Positions 18,319-27,702 are shown, counted from the stretch's first letter. The stretch: 30,650 bases of DNA from Alphaproteobacteria bacterium (GCA_019751935.1 JAIEMR010000087.1:1-30650), one strand, 5' to 3'. The notes: generated by a model from the sequence alone, not told the origin. A program made the numbers and translations.

Positions 18319-20310
18319 TTACGGTTTGATAAAAGCCTTCCCTAAATGTTGATCAACGAAAATCTTGGCAAATGTATAAATTGATTGCATGGGATTTGCG
18401 CCGATTGAGGTTGGGAAAATGCTGCTATCCACGACATATAAATTATCAAACTCTTGACCTGTTGACTGATTCCAGACTTTGAAATTTTTTGACACAACTG
18501 ATGATCTTGGATTACTTCCCATCTTATTGGTTCCTTGCATATGCGCTGAAGACAAAAGGGTTAGGTTATCTTTAAATTTAAGTTGCTTAATTGCCTTTTT
18601 CGCTTCTCCATAAGAGGTAAAAGATCGCTTAGGAGAGGTTTGATAAATGGTTTCTAAAGAAGGAATGAAAACTTCTTTGGCGCCTTGTTCAAATAGAACT
18701 TTGGTGGCGGTAATAATGGCTTTTCTAAATCGCCATTTGTCTTGATTAGAAAGCTTATAATCCACTTGAACTTGACCATCCTTATCGATAAAGACACGAT
18801 TTCCATAAGTAGGGCTGTCCACCAGCATTACGCCAAATCCACCAATGTGTGGAAATTGGGATATGTTTTCAGCGATATGATCTTTTATCCCTGGATGAAT
18901 GGATGCGATAAACCCTGCATCGGCTGACATGGATTCAAAAAAATAACCATCTGATAAAGGCATTGAGGGGGCATAGACTGCTGCTAATAATCCTTCTGTA
19001 TTGAAAATTGCTTGAGGAAATATTCCCAAAACACCAATGGAGGGATGCATAATCAAACCCTTGCCAATATTGTTATTTGGAATGCTTGACCGTAAAAGGA
19101 TTTCAGCAGACCCCATAGCCCCAGCGGTAATAATAATTGTTTTAGCCCTGATTTTATAAGTTTTTGTTGGATCTAAATTCAAATTATGAGGATCAGAAAA
19201 TAGATAATCTTTGGCCATTATATAAGTCGGTCTTACAGTAATTTCCGTGACTTGATTGTTAGATAGTTTTAAGCTCGAAACTTGTAGGTTTGATACAACC
19301 TGAAGGGCCTCAGGATATTTATTCATTGAAGGCCATAAAAGCGCATCGACAGCAGAAATTTTAAGAATTTCCCCTTTCAGGCCCGATGGCTTTTTTGCAT
19401 TCAATTCATAAGGCACAGCCGAAGGGTAACCTTTTAAAAGGATTAAATTGTTAGGATTGATTTCTTGATAATCAACAGCGCGGGTACTGATGCTTTTGCG
19501 AACCCATTCGTAAACATTATGAATTGTTCCAAAGTCTTCGCCATTTTGATGCACAAAATGAGAAGGGATACAATCTTGCTTGATCCATCGTGTGAGAGTG
19601 TTTTTAATGGCGGGAAGAAGTGGGGAAAAGGCAAGATCAATATTAACCGTGGTTCCGCCGCCAATGACACGCCCATTTCGAATCGCAATTCCGCCAGAAA
19701 CCGTGAAACGCTGATTAAATGATTCCATAAGTTCTGTATCATATTCAGAATTGATGCTTCTCGGCTTTACAAAAGGACCTGCATCGATAAGAAGAATTTT
19801 TTTAATTCCGGCTTCTGCTAGCTGTGATGCGATAAGACTGCCTGAAGGGCCGCTGCCAATAATTAAATAATCAGCATCCTCACCATCAAAGGTCAGCGCA
19901 TCTTGCTCTAGGCGGATATGACTTTCAGGATAAACCTGGTCCGTTTGATGAACGATTCTCTCTGCGCCAGGGCCTGAATAAAGTATGTATAGATAAAATC
20001 GGCGCAAAAAAGCTGCGGCTTTTGCAATTTTTAGATCTTTATGATGGATTAAGGCATCCAAGGAAAAAGGGTCATTTGCAAACGGCTTTATTTGCTCTAA
20101 GGCGTTTTTTACATTTGGATTTCCAAGAAGATACTCTTTTAGTCTATCACCTAATTTCCCTTCCATAGCCTGATGGGATGGAGCGGGTAAAAGCTCCTGG
20201 ACAATTTTGTCATGCAATGAATCATTTGTTGCAGCAAAGCTTGAAAGGCAGATAATTAGAGAGAGGAGTAAATAACAAAAAATACGGACACTATTTTTTC
20301 TAATAATCAT
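18319..20310 (-). CDS. exported GMC-family FAD-dependent oxidoreductase
   Basis: A 663-residue flavoenzyme of the glucose-methanol-choline family, which oxidises alcohols, sugars or sterols. A signal peptide (about 1-26, cleavage near SFA|ATND) sends it out of the cytoplasm. Residues 30-135 form an extra helical domain before the flavin fold. The Rossmann motif GSGPSG lies at 152-157 with IDAGP at 175-179, and GRVIGGGTTVN is the GMC signature 1 region. At the C-terminus the active-site pair is present: H590 in SSAHMQGTNKMG and N639 in SIGANP, with LYVVDSSIFPT between. The substrate is unknown. Its ATG overlaps the end of the upstream methyltransferase-like gene by 11 bases, so the two are translated together. 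Confidence 0.9.
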   Translation of the reverse strand: MIIRKNSVRIFCYLLLSLIICLSSFAATNDSLHDKIVQELLPAPSHQAMEGKLGDRLKEYLLGNPNVKNALEQIKPFANDPFSLDALIHHKDLKIAKAAAFLRRFYLYILYSGPGAERIVHQTDQVYPESHIRLEQDALTFDGEDADYLIIGSGPSGSLIASQLAEAGIKKILLIDAGPFVKPRSINSEYDTELMESFNQRFTVSGGIAIRNGRVIGGGTTVNIDLAFSPLLPAIKNTLTRWIKQDCIPSHFVHQNGEDFGTIHNVYEWVRKSISTRAVDYQEINPNNLILLKGYPSAVPYELNAKKPSGLKGEILKISAVDALLWPSMNKYPEALQVVSNLQVSSLKLSNNQVTEITVRPTYIMAKDYLFSDPHNLNLDPTKTYKIRAKTIIITAGAMGSAEILLRSSIPNNNIGKGLIMHPSIGVLGIFPQAIFNTEGLLAAVYAPSMPLSDGYFFESMSADAGFIASIHPGIKDHIAENISQFPHIGGFGVMLVDSPTYGNRVFIDKDGQVQVDYKLSNQDKWRFRKAIITATKVLFEQGAKEVFIPSLETIYQTSPKRSFTSYGEAKKAIKQLKFKDNLTLLSSAHMQGTNKMGSNPRSSVVSKNFKVWNQSTGQEFDNLYVVDSSIFPTSIGANPMQSIYTFAKIFVDQHLGKAFIKP

Positions 20311-22030
20311 GAATGTACTCGATAGTAATCGATTTTGCTTTCAGTGTTTTAATGACTTCTGAGAGCTTTGGAACTTTGACAACAAGAGCTGCTAAAACTT
20401 TTGTAGTCTCAGCTGGAATGTGCCAGGTATAAGCGATTTGTGCATCATCGTTTAAGTGTTTTTCAAGTTCTTGAACCTGTTCTTGGGTCCCTGAGATTTT
20501 TATTTGGATCACTTCGTTTCCGGCGATTTTATTGATTTGAATGTTGTGTTCTGAAAATTTCTGAAGGATTTCAAGAAATTGCATATAACGGGGGACTTTA
20601 ATCCAAACGGTTTCAGGGGGTTCATTTACCAAGGTATAGGATATCCCAAGACTCTCTAATCCGCCCGCTGGCTTTTGAATATTGATATCAATGAACCTGT
20701 CTTCGGTGGCGCCTATTAATTTTTTCAAGGGCCAAGAAATGATGCCTTTTAACCCATATTCGATGGTCATCATAGTTCCAATAAATACAGACATCATCAT
20801 TGTGTCTGAAAAAACAACATCAGAAATGCTGGCATGTTTTCTGGCTGTTTTATAAGACTGGGCAAAAAGATACCAAAATGTCCCTACACTTTCGAAATAT
20901 GGAAATTCATAAAAGGGTGTATGGTGAATAAATTCTCCATATTTTTTTGACACATCTACGTTGTACCATTCTGTTGTTGTCATAAATGTATTGTGAAGCG
21001 GCCGAAGGGCTGGCTGCTCCGGTTCTTTATGATGAATCTGTTCTTTAGGCTCTTCTTTGGGCTTAGGGATTTCTTCTTTTTGCAATTTTGTTTTTGTAAA
21101 TTTTAGTAAAGTATTTTTTGTAGGGTCACCATCTTGTAAAATTCCTAACTGATCATTATGGAATTCAAGCTTTAAACCTGCTTCTTTTAAAAGAGCAATC
21201 CAGTCTTTTAAGGGTTTAAAATTGCGGATTTCTGTTTGCTCTTCTTCAAAAGGTAAATCCATAGCGATAGCGTTATAAAGGCTATGAGCTGTAGAAATAA
21301 GCGTTAAGAGGCGATTATTTTCACAATCGTGCTCACGTAAAATTAATTTGCCACTTGGCTTTAAAATTCTAGTAATTGATTGAATGAAAGGTGTTAGTTT
21401 TTCAGCTGGTATATGATGCAAACCAATATAACAAATAACGACATCGATAGATTCACTTGGAATGTTTTCTTCTGAAATAGGTTCATAATCATTCAGGCTA
21501 TAAGCAACATCATACGATTTAAAATTGTTAAATGGCCTCCAGGAAAAATTAGAGAATATATCTTTTTTGGAGCTTTCGCTGTTTAAAATATAAGATTTTC
21601 CAGTAATCAAAAGTTTTTGGCGCAGCGCACTTAAGTATGTTCCAGGAGTGCCAATTTCAACAATATTTTCAATTTCTTTCTGACCTAGGAGTTGTAAGGT
21701 TTGACTTGCTAAAATACGTTTTTGATGACGAAGGGCCTTAAGTTGCCTTAAAAGGAAAGACCATTTTTTGTATTTGTGAGACTCGTTTTTAATAAACTCA
21801 TAAAATTCAGGGTCTTTAAAGGTTGAGGACTGGGCTTTAAAATCCGTAATTATTTTTTTTAAATCAGAGGATTTAAGCTGCCGTAAGACATTATCTAAAA
21901 AGTCTGTAATTTTATCAAAGCTCTCTTTTTCAGCTAAGCTTTGATAAAAAGGCCCTAATCCTTCTGATTGAACAGGAGAAGTATGCACAAAAAACGAAAA
22001 TAAAATAAAGAAAATAAGCTTATGTTTCAT
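20300..22030 (-). CDS. exported methyltransferase-fold protein with unknown C-terminal half
   Basis: A 576-residue protein with a signal peptide (1-22, cleavage near PVQS|EGLG). Residues about 120-310 have the layout of a class I methyltransferase: IVEIGTPGTY (123-132, a variant motif I), IDVVICYIGLHHIP (195-208), and ILKPSGKLILREHDC (222-236). A Lys/Glu/Pro-rich linker (318-342) leads to a second half that I do not recognise. It has a hydrophobic stretch (about 408-432), then two repeat-like alpha/beta parts ending TIEYIHDY. Whether motif I still binds SAM is unclear. It starts 32 bases after nuoI, so it may be read from the nuo promoter, and its end overlaps the GMC gene. Confidence 0.78.
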   Translation of the reverse strand: MKHKLIFFILFSFFVHTSPVQSEGLGPFYQSLAEKESFDKITDFLDNVLRQLKSSDLKKIITDFKAQSSTFKDPEFYEFIKNESHKYKKWSFLLRQLKALRHQKRILASQTLQLLGQKEIENIVEIGTPGTYLSALRQKLLITGKSYILNSESSKKDIFSNFSWRPFNNFKSYDVAYSLNDYEPISEENIPSESIDVVICYIGLHHIPAEKLTPFIQSITRILKPSGKLILREHDCENNRLLTLISTAHSLYNAIAMDLPFEEEQTEIRNFKPLKDWIALLKEAGLKLEFHNDQLGILQDGDPTKNTLLKFTKTKLQKEEIPKPKEEPKEQIHHKEPEQPALRPLHNTFMTTTEWYNVDVSKKYGEFIHHTPFYEFPYFESVGTFWYLFAQSYKTARKHASISDVVFSDTMMMSVFIGTMMTIEYGLKGIISWPLKKLIGATEDRFIDINIQKPAGGLESLGISYTLVNEPPETVWIKVPRYMQFLEILQKFSEHNIQINKIAGNEVIQIKISGTQEQVQELEKHLNDDAQIAYTWHIPAETTKVLAALVVKVPKLSEVIKTLKAKSITIEYIHDY

Positions 22031-22062
22031 ATATTTATTTTGAAACCAAACCCATAAAAATA

Positions 22063-22563
22063 CTAGTTGTATTTTTCCTTAGCCTCTATTTTTTCTGCCA
22101 ATAGAGGTTCCCATCTGTCGCCATTTGATAATAATTTTTCTTTATTATAGATCAGTTCTTCATGGGTATAAGTTGCAAACTCAAAATTGGGTCCTTCGAC
22201 AATTGCATCGACTGGGCATGCTTCTTCACATAGACCGCAGTAAATACATTTTGTCATATCAATGTCATAACGGGTGGTGCGGCGGCTTCCATCTTCTCTT
22301 TCTTCTGCCTCTATGGTGATAGCCTGAGCTGGGCAAACAGCTTCACATAGTTTGCAAGCGATACAGCGTTCTTCTCCATTCGGATATCTTCTCAAAGCAT
22401 GTTCACCCCTAAATCTTGGACTTAAAGGGCCCTTTTCATAAGGATAATTCAGAGTAATTTTTGGTTTAAAAAAGTACTTTAAGGTGACAAATAAGCCATT
22501 CAACAGTTCAAACAAGAACCAAGTTTGTAAATAACGATAGGCATGTTTTAGAAAGTTTTTCAT
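22063..22563 (-). CDS. nuoI: NADH-quinone oxidoreductase subunit I (NuoI)
   Basis: The ferredoxin-like subunit of complex I that carries clusters N6a and N6b between the peripheral arm and the quinone site. The 166 residues hold two CxxCxxCxxxCP motifs: C67, C70, C73, C77 and C106, C109, C112, C116. The N-terminal amphipathic helix and GEHALRRYPNGEERC are typical of the alphaproteobacterial and mitochondrial (NDUFS8) form. It lies 5 bases after nuoH. The next nuo gene, nuoJ, is 7.3 kb away. Confidence 0.98.
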   Translation of the reverse strand: MKNFLKHAYRYLQTWFLFELLNGLFVTLKYFFKPKITLNYPYEKGPLSPRFRGEHALRRYPNGEERCIACKLCEAVCPAQAITIEAEEREDGSRRTTRYDIDMTKCIYCGLCEEACPVDAIVEGPNFEFATYTHEELIYNKEKLLSNGDRWEPLLAEKIEAKEKYN

Positions 22564-22568
22564 AAAGT

Positions 22569-23657
22569 TTACTTATATCCCTCTTTATGATTAGGGGGGT
22601 ATTTCCCAGCGATATGCACTGAGTCAGATTGGCTTGGCATATAAACAATAAGTGCCGAAATAATAACAACACCTAAAAGTGAAACAGGCAAAAATACTTT
22701 CCAGCCCAATCGCATGAGTTGATCATATCGGAAGCGTGGCATGGTAGCTCTGATCCATAAGAATAGAAATAGCATAAAACAAATTTTTAAAAGGAACCAC
22801 ACTGGCCCTGGCACACAATTTAGCCATGGATGATCAAATGGAGGTAACCATCCGCCAAGGAATAAAATACTATTCATCGCGCTCATCAAAATCATGTTGG
22901 CATACTCGCCAAGGTAAAAAAGCGCATAGGGAAATGAAGAGTATTCAACGTTATATCCAGCAACAAGCTCAGCTTCTGCTTCGGGAAGATCAAAGGGGGT
23001 GCGGTTCGTTTCAGCCAAAGAAGACACAAAGAAAATAACAAAAAATGGTAATAATTTTAAGGCAAACCATCCGTCTCTTTGGGCTAAAACAATATCGCTT
23101 AGGTTTAAGGAACCTACACAAAGGAGGACACAAACAATGACAAAACCAAGGGAGACTTCATATGAAATCATTTGGGCAGCTGATCGTAAAGCTCCTAAGA
23201 AGGCGTATTTGGAATTACTTGCCCAGCCGGCAATAATAATGCCGTAAACCCCTAAAGATGAAATCGCTAAAAGATAGAGAATCCCAACATTAATATCAGC
23301 AAAAACAAGACCAGGGCCGAAGGGGATAACCGCCCATGCTGCAAGGCTAAGGCTAAAGGTCAAAATGGGGGCAAAGATAAAAAGCAGCTTATCCGAGGAA
23401 GCAGGAATGATAATTTCTTTATGCAAAAGCTTAATACCATCTGCAATCGGTTGCAGCAAACCAAAAGGTCCAACTCTGTTGGGGCCAACTCTTAGCTGCA
23501 TTGCAGCGATTACTTTTCGTTCAGCAAGAGTTAGATAGGCAACCCCTAAAATAAGCGCAATGATAAAGGCAAGAGCTTTAATGGCGATAAAAAAGATTGT
23601 TGCAGCATATTGCCACAATTCTAAAACAATCGGATTTTGAAGAAACTCATTAACCAT
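22569..23657 (-). CDS. nuoH: NADH-quinone oxidoreductase subunit H (NuoH)
   Basis: The complex I membrane subunit that forms much of the quinone chamber. From the ATG at 23657 it has 362 residues, with eight membrane helices. LAERKVIAAMQLRVGPNRVGPFG (about 45-66) and AETNRTPFDLPEAEAELVAGY are hallmark loops. An in-frame ATG at 23729 would add 24 residues lying wholly inside nuoG and not typical of the family. The chosen start overlaps the nuoG stop by 8 bases (ATGGTTAA), the same arrangement seen at nuoE/nuoF. Confidence 0.97.
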   Translation of the reverse strand: MVNEFLQNPIVLELWQYAATIFFIAIKALAFIIALILGVAYLTLAERKVIAAMQLRVGPNRVGPFGLLQPIADGIKLLHKEIIIPASSDKLLFIFAPILTFSLSLAAWAVIPFGPGLVFADINVGILYLLAISSLGVYGIIIAGWASNSKYAFLGALRSAAQMISYEVSLGFVIVCVLLCVGSLNLSDIVLAQRDGWFALKLLPFFVIFFVSSLAETNRTPFDLPEAEAELVAGYNVEYSSFPYALFYLGEYANMILMSAMNSILFLGGWLPPFDHPWLNCVPGPVWFLLKICFMLFLFLWIRATMPRFRYDQLMRLGWKVFLPVSLLGVVIISALIVYMPSQSDSVHIAGKYPPNHKEGYK

Positions 23658-25707
23658 CGGTTTGTTTTCCAGATGTAATTTCCCGAACACAAGACGCCAT
23701 ATTGGTAGAATGCCTCGTAATGGGATCATTCATGTAAAAATTGCTAATAGGCAAAACAAAAGGCTCATTTGAGTAGGCCATTTGAGTGGACAATTCAAAA
23801 TCTTGCCACGGAGTTTTGACAAGATCGCCTTTTTTATCAAATGCAGGTTCCGTCTTTTTAAGGGCCATTTGAATCTCATCCCAGTTGTTATAGGGAAGAT
23901 AGAGGCCTAATGATGCAGACAGCGCATGAATGATCAGCCAATCTTCTTTGGCTTCTCCTGGAGGAGGCACTGCCTGAAGAGCCAGCTGAGCTCTTCCTTC
24001 TGTATTCACATAAGTGGCCGTTTTTTCAGTATAAGCACAGCCTGGTAAAATCACATCGGCCCGGTGTGCTCCTTTGTCGCCATGATGACCCTGATAAATA
24101 ACAAAAGTGTCTCCTAATTGATCCATAGGGATTTCATCAGCCCCCAATAAATAAAGGAGCTTAATCTTTCCTTTTTGGGAAGCCGTTAGGATTTGAGAGG
24201 TATCAAAACCACCTTTTTGCGGAACAAATCCAATATCAAGGCCGCCAACGCGCGAAGCTGCGTTGTGAAGAACGTTATATCCGTTCCAATCTTTTTGAAT
24301 AAGCTTATAATCTTTTAAAAGTGCCTGCACATTATGAAGAACGGCCAGCATATCAACGTGCTTAAAAACAGACTGTCCCAATATTAACGCGGGTCGTTTT
24401 GCATTTTTAAGGTTTTTAGCGAAAGGATGCGTCCCATCTACAAGTCCCTCTAAGCTTGAAGGAGTATCCCCAATCCATTCATATTTATAGGTAAGATCTG
24501 TTTTTGGGCCAATGACACCGATCATCGCGCCGCCTTTTAAATAGGTTTTGCGGATTCTTGCATTTACCAAGGGGGCCTCATGACGTGGATTGGTGCCAAT
24601 TAACAAAATGCAATCAGCCTCTTCAAGGCCTGCAATACTTGTATTCATTATGTAATGTGAACGTGCGCTATGTGGAATGTGAGAACCATCTTGGCGGCAA
24701 TCCAGATGAGGGCTTTCAAGTTTGATCATCAAATCTTTTAAAGCTTTCATTGATTCAGAGTCGGCGAGATCGCCAGCGATGGCAGCAATCTCAGTTCCTT
24801 TTAGAGTTTTCAATTGTTCCTGAATAGCTTCAAAAGCTTCTTCCCATCTGGCTGGCTTTAATTTCCCTTTGATGCGAACATAAGGTGTGTCAAGGCGTTG
24901 ATATTTAAGGCCATCATAAGCAAAGCGAGTTCGATCGCTGATCCATTCCTCGTTGATCTCCTCGTTTAGACGGGGAAGAATACGCATAACCTCACGGCCA
25001 CGTGTATCAATACTAATGTTCGATCCTACGGCATCCAAAACATCTACGCTTTCGGTTTTGGTTAACTCCCATGATCTGCCATGAAACGCATAAGGTTTAC
25101 TAGTCAGAGCTCCAACCGGACAAACATCAATCAAATTTCCCGAAAGCTCAGAGTGAATCGCGCTTTCTAAATATGTTGTGATCTCCATAGTTTCGCCGCG
25201 CCCGAGCGTTCCTATTTCAGAAACTCCAGCAATTTCATCGGCAAAACGCACACAGCGTGTACAATGAATGCAGCGTGTCATCGTCGTTTTGATCAAGGGA
25301 CCCATATATTTATCTGGGACGGCCCGTTTGTTTAGATCAAACCGACTTTCCCCTCGTCCATAAGCCACGGTGATATCTTGTAAATCGCATTCGCCGCCCT
25401 GGTCACAAATGGGACAATCAAGGGGGTGATTGATTAAAAGGAATTCTAGGTTTCCTTTGCGAGATTTTTCCACCATAGGGGTTTGTGTATGGACAACCAT
25501 TCCATTAGTTGCGGGCATAGCACAGCTGGCAATGGGTTTTGAGGCGCCCTCTACCTCAACAAGGCACATGCGGCAGTTGCCAGCAATTGAAAGTTTGGAA
25601 TGATAGCAAAATACTGGAACTTCAATAGCTAGCTGCTCGCAGGCCTGAAGAATAGTGGTCCCAAGTTCTACGTCAATAGGTCTGCCATCAATTGTTAATT
25701 TGACCAT
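23650..25707 (-). CDS. nuoG: NADH-quinone oxidoreductase subunit G (NuoG)
   Basis: The large iron-sulfur subunit of complex I, 685 residues as in alphaproteobacteria and mitochondria (NDUFS1). Cluster ligands are visible: the 2Fe-2S site C34, C45, C48, C62; the His-Cys3 4Fe-4S site H94, C98, C101, C107; and a second 4Fe-4S site C146, C149, C152, C196. The C-terminal part is the molybdopterin-oxidoreductase-like domain (IGTNPRHEAPLVNARIRK, ILPGCAYTEKTATYVNTEGRAQ), which has no cofactor role in this family. It begins 4 bases after the second small membrane protein gene, and its end overlaps nuoH. Confidence 0.98.
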   Translation of the reverse strand: MVKLTIDGRPIDVELGTTILQACEQLAIEVPVFCYHSKLSIAGNCRMCLVEVEGASKPIASCAMPATNGMVVHTQTPMVEKSRKGNLEFLLINHPLDCPICDQGGECDLQDITVAYGRGESRFDLNKRAVPDKYMGPLIKTTMTRCIHCTRCVRFADEIAGVSEIGTLGRGETMEITTYLESAIHSELSGNLIDVCPVGALTSKPYAFHGRSWELTKTESVDVLDAVGSNISIDTRGREVMRILPRLNEEINEEWISDRTRFAYDGLKYQRLDTPYVRIKGKLKPARWEEAFEAIQEQLKTLKGTEIAAIAGDLADSESMKALKDLMIKLESPHLDCRQDGSHIPHSARSHYIMNTSIAGLEEADCILLIGTNPRHEAPLVNARIRKTYLKGGAMIGVIGPKTDLTYKYEWIGDTPSSLEGLVDGTHPFAKNLKNAKRPALILGQSVFKHVDMLAVLHNVQALLKDYKLIQKDWNGYNVLHNAASRVGGLDIGFVPQKGGFDTSQILTASQKGKIKLLYLLGADEIPMDQLGDTFVIYQGHHGDKGAHRADVILPGCAYTEKTATYVNTEGRAQLALQAVPPPGEAKEDWLIIHALSASLGLYLPYNNWDEIQMALKKTEPAFDKKGDLVKTPWQDFELSTQMAYSNEPFVLPISNFYMNDPITRHSTNMASCVREITSGKQTDG

Positions 25708-25711
25708 GCCT

Positions 25712-26068
25712 TTAAAATTCTCTTGTTTTTCTAATCAGTAATACATGGATTCCTAAGGCAATCAGAGAATAAAATATGTAGGGAAAACCTAACATAAAAT
25801 CGTTTTTGATGCGCCTATGTTGGTTTATTTTATCCTCTTCAATGGCCTCAAGGCGAAGATGTTCAATTTTTTCTGGCGTTAGTTTTTTATCTTTTTCTAT
25901 AGGAAAAGAGCTCTTGGTTAAGTTGTAAGGGATTTGATAGGTCCCCTCAAAGTTACTTAATTTTAAGAAATTTTCAGTCATGATTCCTGCTTTGATGACA
26001 AGGAAGATTGTCAAAAAAAGACAGACTAAGTAACAGTAAATTAATTTTATTTTTGAGGCTGTAAGCAT
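25712..26068 (-). CDS. small two-helix membrane protein between nuoF and nuoG, copy 2
   Basis: A 118-residue protein with a membrane segment at about 9-29 and another at about 93-112. Between them lies a charged loop (PIEKDKKLTPEKIEHLRLEAIEEDK). It is a paralogue of the next gene upstream: the first 20 residues differ at one position and the ends (YSLIALGIHVLLIRKTREF) are alike. AGAGAG precedes the ATG. Its tight placement, 4 bases before nuoG, means it is made with complex I. It could be a lineage-specific accessory subunit or an unrelated passenger. I recognise no family. Confidence 0.72.
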   Translation of the reverse strand: MLTASKIKLIYCYLVCLFLTIFLVIKAGIMTENFLKLSNFEGTYQIPYNLTKSSFPIEKDKKLTPEKIEHLRLEAIEEDKINQHRRIKNDFMLGFPYIFYSLIALGIHVLLIRKTREF

Positions 26069-26075
26069 AAATGAA
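26007..26075 (-). repeat. duplicated 69-base block, copy 2
   Basis: This block covers the first ~60 coding bases and the start region of the small membrane protein gene. It matches 26355-26423 at 63 of 69 bases by eye. The rest of the two genes is much more diverged, so the 5' ends have been conserved or corrected by gene conversion. Confidence 0.85.
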
Positions 26076-26083
26076 CTCTCTTT

Positions 26084-26416
26084 TTAATGTTCTTTGGTCG
26101 TTCTAATTAATATGATATGGATCCCTAAGGTAAGCAGGGAATAAAATAAGTAAGAAATGTTAGCTATGATACGGCTTTTTAGATCCTTACGTTTATTTAT
26201 TTTACCTTCTTCAATGGTTTTTTCATATTTTTTCGAGCTAGAGTCACTATGAAATTTGCTGCTTATCATGTAATCAGCTACATGATAAGTCTCATCTAAA
26301 TTCTTCAATTTCAAAAAATCTTGAGTCACAGTAGCTGCTTCGAAAACAACCCAAATTGTCAAAAAAAGGCATACTAAATAACAGTAAATTAATTTTATTT
26401 TTGCAGCTGTAAGCAT
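26084..26416 (-). CDS. small two-helix membrane protein between nuoF and nuoG, copy 1
   Basis: A 110-residue paralogue of the 118-residue gene that follows. Membrane segments lie at about 9-29 and 85-104. The loop between them is charged (SSSKKYEKTIEEGKINKRKDLKS) and differs in length from the sister copy. The C-terminal helix YLFYSLLTLGIHIILIRTTKE is similar to the sister's. AAGGAA precedes the ATG, 12 bases after the nuoF stop. The pair arose by tandem duplication inside the complex I operon. Function unknown. Confidence 0.72.
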   Translation of the reverse strand: MLTAAKIKLIYCYLVCLFLTIWVVFEAATVTQDFLKLKNLDETYHVADYMISSKFHSDSSSKKYEKTIEEGKINKRKDLKSRIIANISYLFYSLLTLGIHIILIRTTKEH

Positions 26417-26423
26417 AAACGAA
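26355..26423 (-). repeat. duplicated 69-base block, copy 1
   Basis: Partner of 26007-26075, about 91% identical by eye, covering the start region and first membrane segment of the upstream small membrane protein. Confidence 0.85.
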
Positions 26424-26427
26424 TTCC

Positions 26428-27702
26428 TTAAAATTCTCTGATTGATTGTCTAATGCGATCTTCAATTTCTGGTCTAAAATGCCTGATTAACCCTTGTACT
26501 GGCCAAGCTGCGGCATCACCTAGCGCGCAAATTGTATGCCCTTCGATTTGGTGACTAACGTCTTCTAATAAATCTATATCTTCGATGTGTCCCTGACCTT
26601 TGCCTAAACGGTCTAGCATTCGCCACATCCATCCTGTTCCTTCACGGCATGGGCTGCATTGGCCGCAGCTTTCGTGCATGTAAAATTTACTCAACCTGGC
26701 AATGGCCTTAATAATATCTGTAGACTGATCCATAACAATGACAGCTGCTGTTCCAAGGCCAGTTTTTACATCCTTTAAACTATCAAAGTCCATTAAAACT
26801 GTATCACATATCGATTTTGGAATTAAAGGAACAGAAGACCCGCCAGGAATGATTGCTTTTAAATTATCCCAGCCCCCTACAACGCCGCTTGCATGTTTTT
26901 CGATCAGTTCACGAAGTGGAATTCCCATTTCTTCTTCAACATTACAAGGTTTATTCACGTGCCCGGAAATAGAAAAAATCTTTGTGCCAGTGTTATTGGG
27001 GCGTCCAAGTCCTTTAAACCAAGCTGCTCCTCTTCGCAGAATTGTGGGAACAACGGCAATTGATTCAACATTATTCACGGTTGTTGGACATCCATATAAT
27101 CCGATGACAGCAGGGAAGGGCGGCTTTAAACGCGGCATTCCTTTTCTTCCCTCTAAGCTTTCCAAAAGCGCTGATTCTTCGCCGCAAATATAAGCGCCAG
27201 CCCCGCGATGAACATATATATCAAAATCCCATCCAGATTTGACCGCATTTTTACCCAAGAGCCCCGCCTGGTAAGCTTCATCAATGGCAGCTTCTAGGCA
27301 TAACGTTTCATGATAATATTCGCCGCGCACATAAATGTAAGCCGTATTGGCGCCAATGGCAAAACCGGATAACAGCGCCCCTTCGATAAGTTTATGCGGT
27401 TCAAACCTTAAAATGTCTCGGTCTTTACAGGTTCCAGGTTCGCTTTCATCGGCATTGATCACTAAATAATGGGGCCGCCCATCACTGACCTTCGGCATAA
27501 AGTCCCACTTCCTTCCCGTTGAAAAGCCAGCACCTCCACGCCCTCTTAACTCAGACTCTTTGATTTCCTCAATAACCCAATCTTTTCCTTTGCTTATAAG
27601 GTTTTTGGTGTCTTGCCAGTCACCTCTTGCTTTTGCATCCTTTAGCTGAAAAGGCTTCAGTCCATGCAGGTTTGTAAAAATGCGATCTTCAGGTTTAAGC
27701 AT
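26428..27702 (-). CDS. nuoF: NADH-quinone oxidoreductase subunit F (NuoF)
   Basis: The NADH- and FMN-binding subunit of complex I, where electrons enter. From the ATG at 27702 it has 424 residues, and its start MLKPEDRIFTNLHG matches the family. An in-frame ATG at 27711 would add three residues, but AAAGG directly abuts it while being 9 bases from 27702. GRGGAGFSTGRKW (54-66) and NADESEPGTCKDRD form the nucleotide/FMN site. Cluster N3 ligands are C346, C349, C352 (ESCGQCSPCREG) and C392 (HTICALGDAAAWP). It overlaps nuoE by 8 bases. Confidence 0.97.
   Translation of the reverse strand: MLKPEDRIFTNLHGLKPFQLKDAKARGDWQDTKNLISKGKDWVIEEIKESELRGRGGAGFSTGRKWDFMPKVSDGRPHYLVINADESEPGTCKDRDILRFEPHKLIEGALLSGFAIGANTAYIYVRGEYYHETLCLEAAIDEAYQAGLLGKNAVKSGWDFDIYVHRGAGAYICGEESALLESLEGRKGMPRLKPPFPAVIGLYGCPTTVNNVESIAVVPTILRRGAAWFKGLGRPNNTGTKIFSISGHVNKPCNVEEEMGIPLRELIEKHASGVVGGWDNLKAIIPGGSSVPLIPKSICDTVLMDFDSLKDVKTGLGTAAVIVMDQSTDIIKAIARLSKFYMHESCGQCSPCREGTGWMWRMLDRLGKGQGHIEDIDLLEDVSHQIEGHTICALGDAAAWPVQGLIRHFRPEIEDRIRQSIREF

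Noticed and set aside
26738..27193. Plus-strand 151-residue ORF opposite nuoF
   Set aside because: It is antisense to the highly conserved nuoF coding sequence, has no family resemblance and no ribosome binding context.
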